From the NCBI GenBank assembly GCA_021848365.1, contig JAJZUS010000001.1:186001-250000 (forward strand): a DNA stretch of 64,000 nt, read 5' to 3'. Of the stretch, positions 17,702 to 29,630 are shown one piece after another (position 1 is the stretch's first letter; each line of letters opens with the position of its first letter). The position numbers were made by a program, and so were the translations under genes. The stretch comes from Actinomycetes bacterium (GTDB taxonomy: Bacteria > Actinomycetota > Acidimicrobiia > Acidimicrobiales > RAAP-2). The notes beneath the pieces were generated by a model. It saw nothing but the letters and a program-made list of their open reading frames with translations. It was not told where the DNA came from and ran no database searches.

Positions 17702-18784
17702 GTGGGTCTGCGCGAGCTCCACCTGCGCGACTTCCGTCTCTTTCGCGCCCTCGACCTCACTCCGGATCCGGACGCGATCACCGTCCTGATATCCCCGAAC
17801 GGAACGGGGAAGAGTTCGGTGTTGGAGGCGGTCTACTGCCTGGCCACGGGCGGGTCCTTCCGCACGGCGAGCGCTGCCGACATGATCCGCACCCGCGCCC
17901 CTCTGGCGGAGGTCCACGGCGTGATCCACCAGCGTGAGCGACGGGTGGCCGTCGATCTCACCGTGTCACGGACGGCCCGTGGCGCGGTTAAGCGCATGCG
18001 AGTGAACGGTCAACGTCCCGCCTCGCGCGCCGAGTTGGCCGACGCCCTCCCTCTCACCATCTTCACTCCCGAAGGGGTGGACATCGTCCGCCAGGGGCCG
18101 GAGCCGCGCCGAGAGTTCCTGACCCACCTCCTGACCGACCTCCACCCGACCACGGGTCCGCTCGTCGAGCGCGTGGCACGACTCCTGACCCAACGCAACG
18201 CTCTCCTTCGACGGGCTCAGAGTGAGGGCTATCGCGAGGTCGATCTCGGAGAGCTCGACGTGTGGGATCACGACCTCGCCACCTCGGGCGAGGAGTTGGC
18301 TCGGGCGCGCGAGCAACTCGTGAGTTCCCTCATACCCACTGTGACCAGGTACTATTCCGCACTTGCCCAGGATGACCAAGCGGTCGAGCTCGTCTACGAG
18401 CGCTCCTGGAGCGGCTCTCTCCACGACGCCCTGCGTCAGAGTCGACGCGACGACCTCGCCCGCGGTCACACCACGCGTGGGCCCCACCGCGACGACCTCG
18501 CGGTTCGACTCGCGGGGCGGGACGCCCGCCGGCAAGCCTCCCAGGGCGAGCAGCGATCGCTCGCTCTCGCGTTGCGTCTCGCGGGACACGACCTCGTGCG
18601 CGTGGGACGAGGGGTCGAGCCCCTGCTCCTGCTCGACGACGTCTTCAGCGAGCTCGACCCCGGCCGAGCGGATCGACTCCTGTCGCTCCTTCCCGGGGGT
18701 CAGACGCTCGTCACGACCGCGTCCCCCATCCCCGAGCGCATGACGCCGGCGGCTGTGGTCGACGTGGCCACAATGGGATCGTGA
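17702..18784 (+). CDS. recF: DNA replication and repair protein RecF
   Basis: SMC-like ATPase that helps load RecA at gaps. 360 aa from the GTG at 17702. N-terminal LRELHLRDFRLF, Walker A SPNGTGKSS (residues 31-39), ABC signature region ASQGEQRSLALALR and Walker B LLLLDDVFSELDPGR. The longer open frame to 17573 lies inside dnaN. Its stop overlaps the next gene as GTGA. Confidence 0.95.
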   Translation: MGLRELHLRDFRLFRALDLTPDPDAITVLISPNGTGKSSVLEAVYCLATGGSFRTASAADMIRTRAPLAEVHGVIHQRERRVAVDLTVSRTARGAVKRMRVNGQRPASRAELADALPLTIFTPEGVDIVRQGPEPRREFLTHLLTDLHPTTGPLVERVARLLTQRNALLRRAQSEGYREVDLGELDVWDHDLATSGEELARAREQLVSSLIPTVTRYYSALAQDDQAVELVYERSWSGSLHDALRQSRRDDLARGHTTRGPHRDDLAVRLAGRDARRQASQGEQRSLALALRLAGHDLVRVGRGVEPLLLLDDVFSELDPGRADRLLSLLPGGQTLVTTASPIPERMTPAAVVDVATMGS

Positions 18785-19128
18785 CGCGTTTCGACGGCCC
18801 CCTCCCCCTCTCGGAGAGTCTCGACGCCGTGGCTCGGCGCATCCAGAGAGTCGATTTACGCGAGATCGACCGCGTTCGCGCCATCTGGCGCGACCACGCC
18901 GACCCCGTCCTCGCGGGTCGGTGCCGCCCCGAGGTGGTGAAAGATCGCGTCCTCATCGTCACGGTTCCGTCGAACGCCTTCGCCGCGCGGATCACGGCCG
19001 ACCGGGTCGCGATCCTGGCGCTCTTCGACGAGCTCGGTCCCGGTGCGCCCACGGCGATCCGGACCGTCATCGCCCCACCGGACGATCCCTTGCGGGCACC
19101 GTCCAACCCCGTCACCGGGGCTGGCTGA
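18781..19128 (+). CDS. DciA/DUF721-family protein
   Basis: 115-aa protein in the recF-gyrB interval, the usual actinobacterial position for a DUF721 gene. DUF721 includes DciA, the ancestral loader of the replicative helicase DnaB. The C-terminal segment VVKDRVLIVTVPSNAFAARITADRVAIL is the recognisable KH-like core, and the N-terminal half is polar. GTG start overlapping the recF stop by 4 nt. Helicase loading is inferred from the family, since this copy is short. Confidence 0.75.
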   Translation: MTRFDGPLPLSESLDAVARRIQRVDLREIDRVRAIWRDHADPVLAGRCRPEVVKDRVLIVTVPSNAFAARITADRVAILALFDELGPGAPTAIRTVIAPPDDPLRAPSNPVTGAG

Positions 19129-19142
19129 CACACCTCGTCGGG

Positions 19143-21149
<2,007 letters not shown>

Positions 21150-21157
21150 GGAAGCCC

Positions 21158-23629
21158 ATGGCACGCAAGAAGAACGACGGGACCCCACCCCCCGAGGGCG
21201 ACGGCGTCCTCGGCTACATCGAGCCGATCGAGATCAACCTCGAGATGGAGCGATCCTTCCTCGAGTACTCGATGTCGGTGATCGTCAGCCGCGCCCTCCC
21301 GGACGTGCGTGACGGTCTCAAGCCGGTCCACCGACGCATCCTCTACTCAATGTTCGACCAGGGACTGCGTCCCGACCGCCCCTACACGAAGTGCGCCAAG
21401 GTCGTCGGCGAGGTGATGGGCACCTATCACCCCCACGGCGATAGCGCGATCTACGACGCCCTCGTGCGCATGGTCCAGGACTTCTCGATGCGCCACCCGC
21501 TGGTGAGCGGTCACGGCAACTTCGGTGGCACCGGCCCCGACGAGGGGGCCGCGGCGATGCGCTACACGGAGTGCCGACTCGCCCCGATCGCTCTCGAGAT
21601 GCTCGACTCCATCGACGAGGAGACCGTCGACTTCGAGCCCAACTACGACAACACCGCCCAGCAGCCCACCGTGCTGCCCGCTCGATTCCCCAACCTTCTG
21701 GTCAACGGTTCCCAGGGCATCGCGGTCGGAATGGCGACGAAGATCCCCCCGCACAATCTCGGTGAGATCATCGACGCGACGCTGCACCTGCTGCGTCACC
21801 CGGAGTCCACGCCCGACGACCTCATGCGGTTCGTGAAGGGACCGGACTTCCCGACGGGAGCCCAGATCCTGGGTCGTCAGGGGATCCTCGACGCCTACCG
21901 GACCGGCCGCGGGTCGGTGAAGATGCGGGCGGTCGCCGAGATCGAGGAGAACCGCGGCGACCAGCGCATCGTGGTTACCGAGTTCCCCTACGAGGTGTCG
22001 GTGGAGTCGATCGAGGAGAAGATCCACGACCTCGTGAAGTCGGGAGATCTCGACGGCATCTCCGGACTGCAGAACGACTCGGCCGGCCGCCAGGCGCGCC
22101 TGATCGTTCGCCTGAAGCGCGACGCCAACGCGAACGTGGTGCTCAACAAGCTCTTCAAGAACACCTCGCTGCAGACCACGTTCGCCGTCAACATGCTGGC
22201 GCTCGTGGACGGCGTCCCCCGCACGCTCAACCTGGCTCAGGTGCTCGGTCACTACATCGATCACCAGGTCGAGGTGGTGACGCGTCGCACGCAGTTCCGC
22301 CTACGCAAGGCCGAGGCGCGCGCCCACATCGTCGAGGGTCTGCTCAAGGCGATCGACATGCTGGACGCCGTCATCGCGACCATTCGCAACTCCGACGATC
22401 GCCCGGCGGCGCGCGCGGCCCTCATGGCCGCCCCGTTCGAGTTCTCCGAGGAGCAGGCGAACCACATCCTCGACATGACGCTCGGTCGCCTCACGCGACT
22501 CGGCCGTAGCGAGCTCGAAGAGGAGATGACTCGCCTCCGCGAGACGATCGCCGAGCTGCGCTCAATCCTCGCCGACGACGCCAAGCTGCGCGACGTGATC
22601 GCGTCGGAGCTGGGCGCGACCCGCACCAAGTACGCCGACGAGCGCCGCACGCAGATCGTGAACGACCCGGGTGAGCTCGGCGTCGAGGACCTCATCGACG
22701 ACGAGGAGATCGTCATCACGATGACCCGCGCGGGCTACGTGAAGTCGGTCTCGGCCGACGCCTTCCGGACCCAGGGTCGCGGCGGCCGTGGTGTCCAGGG
22801 GGCGAAGCTCCGCGACGAGGATCTCGTCGAGCAGATCGTCCACACGACGACCCACGCCTACCTGTTGCTCTTCTCCAACCTCGGGCGGGTCTTCCGTCTG
22901 CGGGGGCACGAGATCCCGATGAAGGAGCGCACGGCCAAGGGCACCGCGATCGTCAACCTGCTCAACCTCGCCCCGAACGAGTCCATCCAAGCCATCGTGG
23001 CGACTCGCGACTTCCCGAGCGACGAGTTCCTCGTCTTCCTCACCGCGCAGGGCACGGTCAAGAAGACCTCGTTCCAGGAGTACGACAAGAGCCGCCGCGA
23101 GGGGTGGATCGCGATCCGTCTGCGCGAGGGCGACGAGGTCGTTCGCGTCGTGCGCACCACCGGGGACGACGACCTCATGATCGTCACCTATCGCGGCATG
23201 GCCATCCGATTCTCGGAGGGCGAGGTCCGCGAGATGGGTCGCGACGCGACCGGGGTCCGGGGCATTCGCCTGAAGGACGACGATCGAGCGATCTCCCTCG
23301 ACGTGGTGCGCGAGGCGGCCGACCTCTTCCTCGTCACCGACACGGGATTCGGGAAGCGGGTGAAGACGGAGCGGTTCAACGCCCAGGGCCGTGGTGGCCA
23401 GGGGGTCCGAGCCATCCGACTCACCGCCGCACGCGGGTTCGTGGTGGCGGCCTTCATGGTCGAGCTCGCCGACGAGGTGGTGCTGGCCTCGAGCGGGGGA
23501 GTGGTCATTCGGACCCCGGTACGAGAGGTCTCCTCCCAGGGTCGCGACGCGACCGGCGTTCGGGTGATGAACCTCGACGAGGGTCACTCGGTGGCCGCCG
23601 CTGCGCCCCTCACTGCGGACTCGGAGTAG
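21158..23629 (+). CDS. gyrA: DNA gyrase subunit A
   Basis: 823-aa breakage-reunion subunit. Catalytic Tyr136 sits in MRYTE. The quinolone-determining region reads [12 protein letters not shown] with Ser96 and Asp100, the residues found in sensitive enzymes. The C-terminal pinwheel has a GyrA box at [10 protein letters not shown] (about residues 542-551), needed for negative supercoiling, which marks it as gyrase rather than Topo IV. It ends 20 nt inside the convergent DsbA-family gene. Confidence 0.97.
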   Translation: MARKKNDGTPPPEGDGVLGYIEPIEINLEMERSFLEYSMSVIVSRALPDVRDGLKPVHRRILYSMFDQGLRPDRPYTKCAKVVGEVMGTYHPHGDSAIYDALVRMVQDFSMRHPLVSGHGNFGGTGPDEGAAAMRYTECRLAPIALEMLDSIDEETVDFEPNYDNTAQQPTVLPARFPNLLVNGSQGIAVGMATKIPPHNLGEIIDATLHLLRHPESTPDDLMRFVKGPDFPTGAQILGRQGILDAYRTGRGSVKMRAVAEIEENRGDQRIVVTEFPYEVSVESIEEKIHDLVKSGDLDGISGLQNDSAGRQARLIVRLKRDANANVVLNKLFKNTSLQTTFAVNMLALVDGVPRTLNLAQVLGHYIDHQVEVVTRRTQFRLRKAEARAHIVEGLLKAIDMLDAVIATIRNSDDRPAARAALMAAPFEFSEEQANHILDMTLGRLTRLGRSELEEEMTRLRETIAELRSILADDAKLRDVIASELGATRTKYADERRTQIVNDPGELGVEDLIDDEEIVITMTRAGYVKSVSADAFRTQGRGGRGVQGAKLRDEDLVEQIVHTTTHAYLLLFSNLGRVFRLRGHEIPMKERTAKGTAIVNLLNLAPNESIQAIVATRDFPSDEFLVFLTAQGTVKKTSFQEYDKSRREGWIAIRLREGDEVVRVVRTTGDDDLMIVTYRGMAIRFSEGEVREMGRDATGVRGIRLKDDDRAISLDVVREAADLFLVTDTGFGKRVKTERFNAQGRGGQGVRAIRLTAARGFVVAAFMVELADEVVLASSGGVVIRTPVREVSSQGRDATGVRVMNLDEGHSVAAAAPLTADSE

Positions 23630-24275
23630 TCCCCTCCGTCCGGCGCGTCCAGGCGCGATCGAGCACGTTGGCGAAGTGGGCCTCACCCTGCGCGCCTACT
23701 ACCAGGTAGGCGCCGTCGATCACGACGCTGGGGACGCCGCTCAGTCCAAGCTCTTGGGCCATCGACTCGTCCTCGCGGACCTGGTCGGCGTAGTGGTCAC
23801 TCGCGAGCGCCTCGGCGGCGCCCTCGACGCCGACCTCGCCGGCGAGGGCTACGAGGGTGTCGTGATCGCTGACCAGGCGTCCCTCGGCGAAGTAGGCCTC
23901 GTGCAATCGCTCGGCCATCGCGACGTCGCGTCCCTGGTGTTGCGCCAGGGCGATCACGCGGTGGGCGTCGAAGGTGTTGGTGGAACGGGCCCGCTCGATG
24001 TCCCAGGGCAGGCCGTAGGTGGCGGCCTGGGAGCCGAGGCGCGCGTGGGTGGCGCGTGCGTGCTCCACGGGCATCCCGTACTTATCGGCGAGCAGCTCGT
24101 CGAGTGGCAGTTCGGTGGTCGTCGCGTGCGGGTTCAGCTCGAAGGCGTGGAAGCGGACGAGGACCTGGTCGCGGTGGGGAAAATCCTCGAGCGCCCGTTC
24201 GAGTTGGCGCTCGCCGATATAGCAGAAGGGGCAGACGACGTCGCTCCAGATGTCGATGGTGAAAGGTCGGTCCAC
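23610..24275 (-). CDS. DsbA-family (FrnE-like) oxidoreductase
   Basis: 221-aa thioredoxin-fold protein with helical insert. Redox motif C15-P-F-C18 follows SDVV, and the cis-proline loop is LSGVPSVVIDG near residue 180. The FrnE subgroup acts in the cytoplasm as a disulfide isomerase-like enzyme, and no signal peptide is present here. GTG start has no Shine-Dalgarno but lies 6 nt after a TACTCT -10, so the mRNA is probably leaderless. Convergent 20-nt overlap with gyrA. Confidence 0.9.
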   Translation of the reverse strand: MDRPFTIDIWSDVVCPFCYIGERQLERALEDFPHRDQVLVRFHAFELNPHATTTELPLDELLADKYGMPVEHARATHARLGSQAATYGLPWDIERARSTNTFDAHRVIALAQHQGRDVAMAERLHEAYFAEGRLVSDHDTLVALAGEVGVEGAAEALASDHYADQVREDESMAQELGLSGVPSVVIDGAYLVVGAQGEAHFANVLDRAWTRRTEGTTPSPQ

Positions 24276-24281
24276 GGGGCG

Positions 24282-24287
24282 AGAGTA
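24282..24287 (-). promoter_or_regulatory. Probable -10 of a leaderless transcript (DsbA-family gene)
   Basis: Minus-strand TACTCT with 6 nt to the GTG start at 24275, the same geometry as at 6700, 40121 and 48710. Confidence 0.5.
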
Positions 24288-24379
24288 CCCGGTGGGCGGG
24301 GCCGGTGCGTCGGGCAGAATGTATCGGTGCTGGTGCGTCCGATTCCCCCGTCGTCGAGCTCGGGCGTGTCGGGCCCGAC

Positions 24380-25978
24380 GTGCTGATCGTTCGCGACCTG
24401 ACGATCGAGATCGGCGGTCGCGAGCTCCTGCGCCCCTCCTCGTTCACCGTCGGCGACGGCGAGAAGGTTGGTCTGGTCGGTCGCAACGGGGCCGGCAAGT
24501 CGACCCTCCTCGGCGTGCTCCGCGGCGAGCGAGCGGCCCACCTGCGGGTGTCCGGGTCGGTTCAGTTCCAGGGTCGATTGGGCTACCTCCCCCAGGAGCC
24601 GGTTCCCGGCGGCCTCGGGGTCGAGCCCATCGGGCTCGCGCACGTGCTGAGCGCGCGGGGCCTCGATCGCCTGGACGCCGAGATGCAGAGTGCGCGCCAC
24701 GCCCTCGCCGACGATCCCTCGACCGAGGCGATTGAAGCCTTCACCTCGCGCGAGGCCGAGTTCGCCGCCCTCGGCGGCTACGAGGCCGAGTCGGACGTGG
24801 CGCGCCTCGCCGCCGGCCTCGGCCTCGACGAGAGCCTCCTGCTCGAGGACCTCGGCAGCCTGTCGGGGGGACAGCGCCGCCGAGTCGACCTCATGCGAGT
24901 TCTCTACGAGCAGCCCGACGTGATGGTGCTCGACGAGCCGACGAACCACCTCGACATGGCGGCGAAGCGCTGGCTCTTCGCCGAGCTCGCGCGCTTCCCG
25001 GGGACCGTCATCGTCATCAGTCACGACCTACCCCTGCTCGACCAGGCGATCGATCGCGTCCTCGCCCTGCGCGACGGGCTCCTGCGCGACTACCCGGGCA
25101 ACTACAGCCACTTCCTCGAGCAGGACGAGGCGCGGCAGGTCGCCGAAGAGAAGTCCGCCGCCGCGGAGGGCGCCGAGATCCACCGCCTGAAGACCCTGGC
25201 GGACTCGATGCGCGGTCAGACGGAGGCTCGGGCTCGCAAGGCCAAGGTGCTCGACCGACGCGTCGCTCGTCTTCAGGCCTCACGAACCGAGGTGTCGCGA
25301 CGCGAGCGCTCGGTCACGTTCAACCTGCCGGATCCACCGCGCAGTGGCGACGTCGCCCTGACGGTCGAGGGGATCTCCGTGCGCTACGGAGCGCTCGAGG
25401 TCCTGCGGTCGAGCTCGTTCATCGTCCGACGAGGCGACCGCATCCTGGTCGTCGGTCGCAACGGGGCCGGGAAGTCGTCGCTGCTGCGCTGCCTCGCCGG
25501 CGTCCAGTCGGCGCACGCGGGCACCGTCCGACTCGGTGCCAACGTGACCCTCGGGTACTTCGCCCAGGAGCACGAGCAACTGGACTTCGACAAGAGCGTC
25601 CTGGCCCACCTCGACGGCTCGACGCTGCCCACCGATCTCGAGCGACGCAAGCTACTGGGGGCCTTCGGGCTCTCGGGCGGCGCCGCCGACCAGCTGCCGG
25701 GAACCCTCTCGGGCGGCGAGCGAGCGAAGCTGGCCCTCGCGATGCTGGCGGCGTCGAAGGCGAACCTGCTCCTGCTCGACGAGCCGACGAACAACCTCGA
25801 CCCCGCGAGCGTCGACGCCCTCGGGAACCTCCTCAACCACTGGAAGGGGACGATCCTCGCCGTCAGCCACGAGCGTGCCTTCGTCGAGGCGCTCGAGCCG
25901 ACCCACGCGGTCCTCCTGCCCGAGGAGTACTTCGACCTCTGGCGTCCCGACTACCTGGACCTCGTCGAGCGTCGGTGA
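24380..25978 (+). CDS. ABC-F family ATPase
   Basis: Soluble protein with two ABC ATPase domains and no membrane segment. ABC-F proteins act at the ribosome (translation factors or antibiotic protection). Domain 1: GRNGAGKST, LSGGQRRR, VLDEPTNHLD. An interdomain linker with charged helices (about residues 240-310) follows. Domain 2: GRNGAGKSS, LSGGERAK, LLDEPTNNLD. Both catalytic Glu residues are present. Start chosen at GTG 24380, two residues before the first beta strand; an earlier in-frame GTG exists at 24305. Neither has a good ribosome binding site. Its stop TGA and the convergent gene's stop abut in TGATCA. Confidence 0.9.
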   Translation: MLIVRDLTIEIGGRELLRPSSFTVGDGEKVGLVGRNGAGKSTLLGVLRGERAAHLRVSGSVQFQGRLGYLPQEPVPGGLGVEPIGLAHVLSARGLDRLDAEMQSARHALADDPSTEAIEAFTSREAEFAALGGYEAESDVARLAAGLGLDESLLLEDLGSLSGGQRRRVDLMRVLYEQPDVMVLDEPTNHLDMAAKRWLFAELARFPGTVIVISHDLPLLDQAIDRVLALRDGLLRDYPGNYSHFLEQDEARQVAEEKSAAAEGAEIHRLKTLADSMRGQTEARARKAKVLDRRVARLQASRTEVSRRERSVTFNLPDPPRSGDVALTVEGISVRYGALEVLRSSSFIVRRGDRILVVGRNGAGKSSLLRCLAGVQSAHAGTVRLGANVTLGYFAQEHEQLDFDKSVLAHLDGSTLPTDLERRKLLGAFGLSGGAADQLPGTLSGGERAKLALAMLAASKANLLLLDEPTNNLDPASVDALGNLLNHWKGTILAVSHERAFVEALEPTHAVLLPEEYFDLWRPDYLDLVERR

Positions 25979-26965
25979 TCAGCCCAAGCGCACGAGGTAG
26001 CGCGGGGCGACGGCGACCGCGGTTCCGCGCCACGTGGTCCCGTTCGCGGTGAGTCCCCGGTACCGGTAGGCGGGAAGGAGCCAACCCGCGCCCGACGCCG
26101 TGTAGGGCGCGAGCGTGACGTCGGCCCCGCGCACGGCGACGCTCGTCGGTGGCGTCGGCGAGGGATCGGAGAGCGCGCCGCGGAGGGCGCGCGCGGGCGA
26201 GGAGAGCGGGTAGTCGCGCGTCGCGACGACGAGGAAGGCGGGGCCACTCGCCGCACTCACGCGTCCGTCGTGCACGGTGAGCTCGACGCGCAGTTGAGAC
26301 GTCTGGCCCTCGACGAGGACCGGAGCCGATCCGCTGGTCGTCGGGAGGTCGACGGCGTAGCCCCAGTGACGTGCCCCGATCAGGCGGGCGAGGTCGGCGA
26401 CGGAGAGGTGGGCCGCCGTCCCGGCGGAGTAGCTCCAGGTCGCCACCGGGAGCGACGCGTCGTAGGTGAGTCGTGATCCCCCGATCCCCGTCTCGACGAA
26501 GCTCGTCCCGTTGTAGCCGCCGATCGACCCCACCACCCCGAAGGCGGTGCCGAGGGCGATGGTGGTCGCCAGGTTCGGTCCGGGGACCGCGACCTCGTAG
26601 GCCGTGGCGAGGGAGGGACCGGGGCCGAGCCCGTCGGCGCGCAGACGCCAGCGAGCGGTGGTCGTCAGCGGGGACGGGACCGACCGCGCCACACCCGCGG
26701 CGGCGACGACGGGGGCCTCGACGACGCCCCCGCCCAGCGCGAGCGCGGGGAGCGAGGGAGCGGTCCCGATCACGGCGGCGCCCGCCGCCGTGAGGAGGGC
26801 GGCGAGACCCGCCGCCCCCGCGAGGCCCGCGCGGAAGAGGCCGGACAGTCGCGGCCGCGGGGTCGTCGTGGCGACGACGCGGGCGACGAGGGTCGCCGAA
26901 TCCACCCGATAGGGCTGACCGGCGACGGGATCGGCGGCGCGCAGTTCGTGGAGGTGCTCACTCAT
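25979..26965 (-). CDS. Single-pass membrane protein, putative anti-sigma factor
   Basis: 328 aa. A short N-terminal cytoplasmic part of about 50 residues is followed by one hydrophobic helix (about 46-68) and a large extracytoplasmic Ala/Gly/Thr-rich domain of about 250 residues. It is translationally coupled to the ECF sigma gene: its ATG lies in ATGAGTGA, overlapping the sigma stop by 8 nt. Position and topology suggest an anti-sigma factor, although I see no zinc-binding HxxxCxxC motif or other known anti-sigma signature. Function is therefore inferred from context. Confidence 0.6.
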   Translation of the reverse strand: MSEHLHELRAADPVAGQPYRVDSATLVARVVATTTPRPRLSGLFRAGLAGAAGLAALLTAAGAAVIGTAPSLPALALGGGVVEAPVVAAAGVARSVPSPLTTTARWRLRADGLGPGPSLATAYEVAVPGPNLATTIALGTAFGVVGSIGGYNGTSFVETGIGGSRLTYDASLPVATWSYSAGTAAHLSVADLARLIGARHWGYAVDLPTTSGSAPVLVEGQTSQLRVELTVHDGRVSAASGPAFLVVATRDYPLSSPARALRGALSDPSPTPPTSVAVRGADVTLAPYTASGAGWLLPAYRYRGLTANGTTWRGTAVAVAPRYLVRLG

Positions 26966-27500
26966 CGCTCTCACCTCCTCCTGTCCGGTTCACGCTGATC
27001 GTGTCGGGATCCTCGAGGGCGGCTCGAAATCGGCCGGTCGCCCGGGAGAGCCGGACCGCGGCGGCGTTGGTGGTGATGTCGAGGACGGCCGCGATCGCCG
27101 TCGCGTCGAGGCCGTCCCAGGCCGACAGCTGGAGGATCTCCCGGTCCGCCGGCGAGAGGCGGGCGAGCGCGGAGCGAACGCGATCGCGGGCGACGACACC
27201 CTCCTCGGCCGAGGCGGCGGTCATCCGGGAACGGACGCGATCCTCGTAGGAGCGTCGGCGCCGCGTCGATCGCTGGGCGTTCTGCAGGACGTGACGCGCG
27301 ACACCGATGATCCACGGGCGCTCACCCTCACCATCAGGAACGACGGTGATCCGACGCCACACGATGACGAAGGTCTCGGCGACCAGCAGATCGAGATCGC
27401 TTCCGTCGAGGGGGAAGAGGCGACGGCGCAGGTAGTCGCCGACCGCTCCCGCGTGCTGCTCCACCAGCCGGGTGAGGCGGTCGTCGCCGCGCGAATCCAT
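26958..27500 (-). CDS. ECF-type RNA polymerase sigma factor
   Basis: 180 aa from the ATG at 27500, preceded by AGAGAGGACTC. Region 2 is visible at LDLLVAETFVIVWRRI and ERPWIIGVARHVLQNAQRS. Region 4 spans ALARLSPADREILQLSAWDGLDATAIAAVLDITTN (a helix-turn-helix) followed by AAVRLSRATGRF. It has only sigma2 and sigma4, as expected for ECF factors. It is coupled to a downstream membrane protein and faces the MurE-GT gene across an 89-nt, A+T-rich divergent gap, which could be a shared regulated promoter. Confidence 0.88.
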   Translation of the reverse strand: MDSRGDDRLTRLVEQHAGAVGDYLRRRLFPLDGSDLDLLVAETFVIVWRRITVVPDGEGERPWIIGVARHVLQNAQRSTRRRRSYEDRVRSRMTAASAEEGVVARDRVRSALARLSPADREILQLSAWDGLDATAIAAVLDITTNAAAVRLSRATGRFRAALEDPDTISVNRTGGGESDE

Positions 27501-27589
27501 GAGTCCTCTCTGTCCGGAGGAGAGCAATATTTACTTTCTCCCCCACACGATTTAGCACTCTCTTATCTCGAGCGAGTAGACCGGGTGGA

Positions 27590-29620
27590 ATGGCCAACCA
27601 CGAGGCGACTGCGTCCGACGTCGCCGTGGGGCACCCCCGGGTCTCCTCCCTCCTCCGCGACCTGGTCGTGATCGAGCGGATCGGCGACGCGACCGTCACC
27701 TCGGTCGTGAGCGACAGCCGACTGGCCATTCCCGGCTCCTTGTTCCTCGCGATGCCGGGCCTGCACGTCGACGGCCACGACTTCATCCTCGACGCCGTGT
27801 CGCGCGGCGCGAGCGCCGTCGTGGTCGAGCGACGGGTCGACGTCGCGGTGGCCCAGGTCGTCGTCCCGTCGGTCGCCGCGGCCGCGGGACCCCTCGCCGC
27901 CGCCTTCTACGGCCTCCCGTCCCACGAGTTGGACCTCGTCGGCGTGACGGGGACCAACGGCAAGACCACGACGTGCCAGCTGCTGCGCGCCTGCCTCGGC
28001 GTCGACGGCCGACCCGTCGGCCAGGTCGGCACGACCGGCGTGTTCTGCGGCCCCGACACCCTGGCCGACGCCAACCTCTCCACCCCCGCCGCCATCGACC
28101 TGCAGCGCTACTTCGCCGAGTTTCGTCGCCGGGGAGCTCGACGGGTGGCCATGGAGGTCACCTCCCACGGCCTCCACCAGCACCGTGTCGACGGCGTGCA
28201 CTTCCGGGTCGGCATCTTCCTCAACCTGACGCCGGAACACCTCGACTACCACGGCACCATGGACCGCTACTTCGACGCGAAGGCGACACTCTTCGATACG
28301 ACGCGTTGCGAGGCTGCGATCGTGTGCGTCGACGACGAGTGGGGCCGCCGCCTCGCCCAGCGCAGCCCGCTGGCCGTCACGACCTTCGGGACGACGCCCG
28401 ACGCCGACGTCGTCGTGGAGACCCGCTCGCGCGGCCTCTCGGGGATCACCGTGCGCCTCCGCGGACTGGAGGAGGCGGAGATTCGATCGCCGTTGGTCGG
28501 GGTGGTGAACGGCTCCAACGTGGCCGCCGCCTTCCTCGCGGCGCGAGCCCTCGGCGTCGACACCGACGAGATCATCGCCGCCATCGAGGCGGCGCAGGCT
28601 CCACCCGGTCGCTTCGAGGTCGTCTCGCGTGACGAGCCCTACCTGGTGGTCGCCGACTACGCCCACACCCCTGACGCCCTCGCCCGACTGATCGAGGCGG
28701 CCCGCGAGGTGACTCGTGGTCGCGTCCACGTCCTCTTCGGGGCTCGGGGAGGGCGCTACGTCGACAAGCGCCCCCTCATGACCAGCGAGGCCATGTCGGC
28801 CGACGCCGTGTGGCTGACCTCGGACAGTCCGGGCGACGAGGACCCCCACGGGATCGTCGATCACCTCGTGCGGGGCGTAGCCCCCGGTCGCGACGACGAC
28901 GTCACGATCGAGATCGACCGGGCGACGGCGATCCGCCGGGCGGTGCAGAGCCTTGAGCCCGGCGACACCCTCCTCATGACCGGTCGCGGGCCCGAGACGC
29001 GCCAGCGATTCTCGGATCGGTTCGTCACCCTCGACGACCGGGTCGAGGCCCGACTCGCGCTCGACGGGCGTCGTCCGGCCGGGGCGCCCGCCCCGGAGAT
29101 CGCGGTCGTGGTCGCCGCACACGACGCCGCCCACGATCTGGCCGACACCCTGCGCGCCGTCCTCTCCCAGACGACACCCGTCGACGAGGTCGTCGTCGTG
29201 GACGACGGATCGGACGACGACACCCTCGCGGTGGCCCAGCGCTTCGGCGCGCGCGTGCGGGTGGTGCACCAGCCGCGGCTGGGGTCCCTCGCCGCCGCCA
29301 ATCTCGGAGCCGCCACGACGCGGGCGCGCTGGGTCGCCTTCGCGGTCGCGGGAGAGATGTGGTTCCCGCGCCGTCTCGAGTGGCAACTCGACGCGTGCGC
29401 GCGCTCGGGGGCTCAGGTCTGCGTGGGCGTCCCCACCCCGGGGACCGCGTCGGTGCAGCCGAGTACCCAGCGAGTCGCCTGGTCCTCGCTCCTGATCCGA
29501 CGCGACGCGTTCGGACGGATCGGGGGCTTCGACGTCGATCGCGATGCCCGCGACTTCTGGGACCGTGCCGAACGGGCCGGCGTCGCCGTGACCGGAGCCC
29601 GCGACCTCCTGGCTGGCTAG
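27590..29620 (+). CDS. MurE-like Mur ligase fused to a GT2-like domain
   Basis: 676-aa fusion. Residues 1-490 are a Mur ligase closest to MurE (UDP-MurNAc-dipeptide plus amino acid): P-loop GTNGKTT (121-127), MEVTSHGL, EHLDYHG and the carbamylated-Lys site DAK231ATLF. The diaminopimelate-binding DNPR reads DSPG (412-415), GGDRD reads RGGRYVD, and the late GKGHE reads GRGPE (465-469). Residues about 502-676 are GT-A/GT2-like with VVVVDDGSDD (534-543), but the second Asp motif expected as FLDADD is FAVAGE (584-589). This looks like a specialised or regulatory ligase, not the housekeeping MurE of a dcw cluster. The fold call is firm and the substrate unknown. Confidence 0.85.
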   Translation: MANHEATASDVAVGHPRVSSLLRDLVVIERIGDATVTSVVSDSRLAIPGSLFLAMPGLHVDGHDFILDAVSRGASAVVVERRVDVAVAQVVVPSVAAAAGPLAAAFYGLPSHELDLVGVTGTNGKTTTCQLLRACLGVDGRPVGQVGTTGVFCGPDTLADANLSTPAAIDLQRYFAEFRRRGARRVAMEVTSHGLHQHRVDGVHFRVGIFLNLTPEHLDYHGTMDRYFDAKATLFDTTRCEAAIVCVDDEWGRRLAQRSPLAVTTFGTTPDADVVVETRSRGLSGITVRLRGLEEAEIRSPLVGVVNGSNVAAAFLAARALGVDTDEIIAAIEAAQAPPGRFEVVSRDEPYLVVADYAHTPDALARLIEAAREVTRGRVHVLFGARGGRYVDKRPLMTSEAMSADAVWLTSDSPGDEDPHGIVDHLVRGVAPGRDDDVTIEIDRATAIRRAVQSLEPGDTLLMTGRGPETRQRFSDRFVTLDDRVEARLALDGRRPAGAPAPEIAVVVAAHDAAHDLADTLRAVLSQTTPVDEVVVVDDGSDDDTLAVAQRFGARVRVVHQPRLGSLAAANLGAATTRARWVAFAVAGEMWFPRRLEWQLDACARSGAQVCVGVPTPGTASVQPSTQRVAWSSLLIRRDAFGRIGGFDVDRDARDFWDRAERAGVAVTGARDLLAG

Positions 29621-29630
29621 CCGACTCGCG

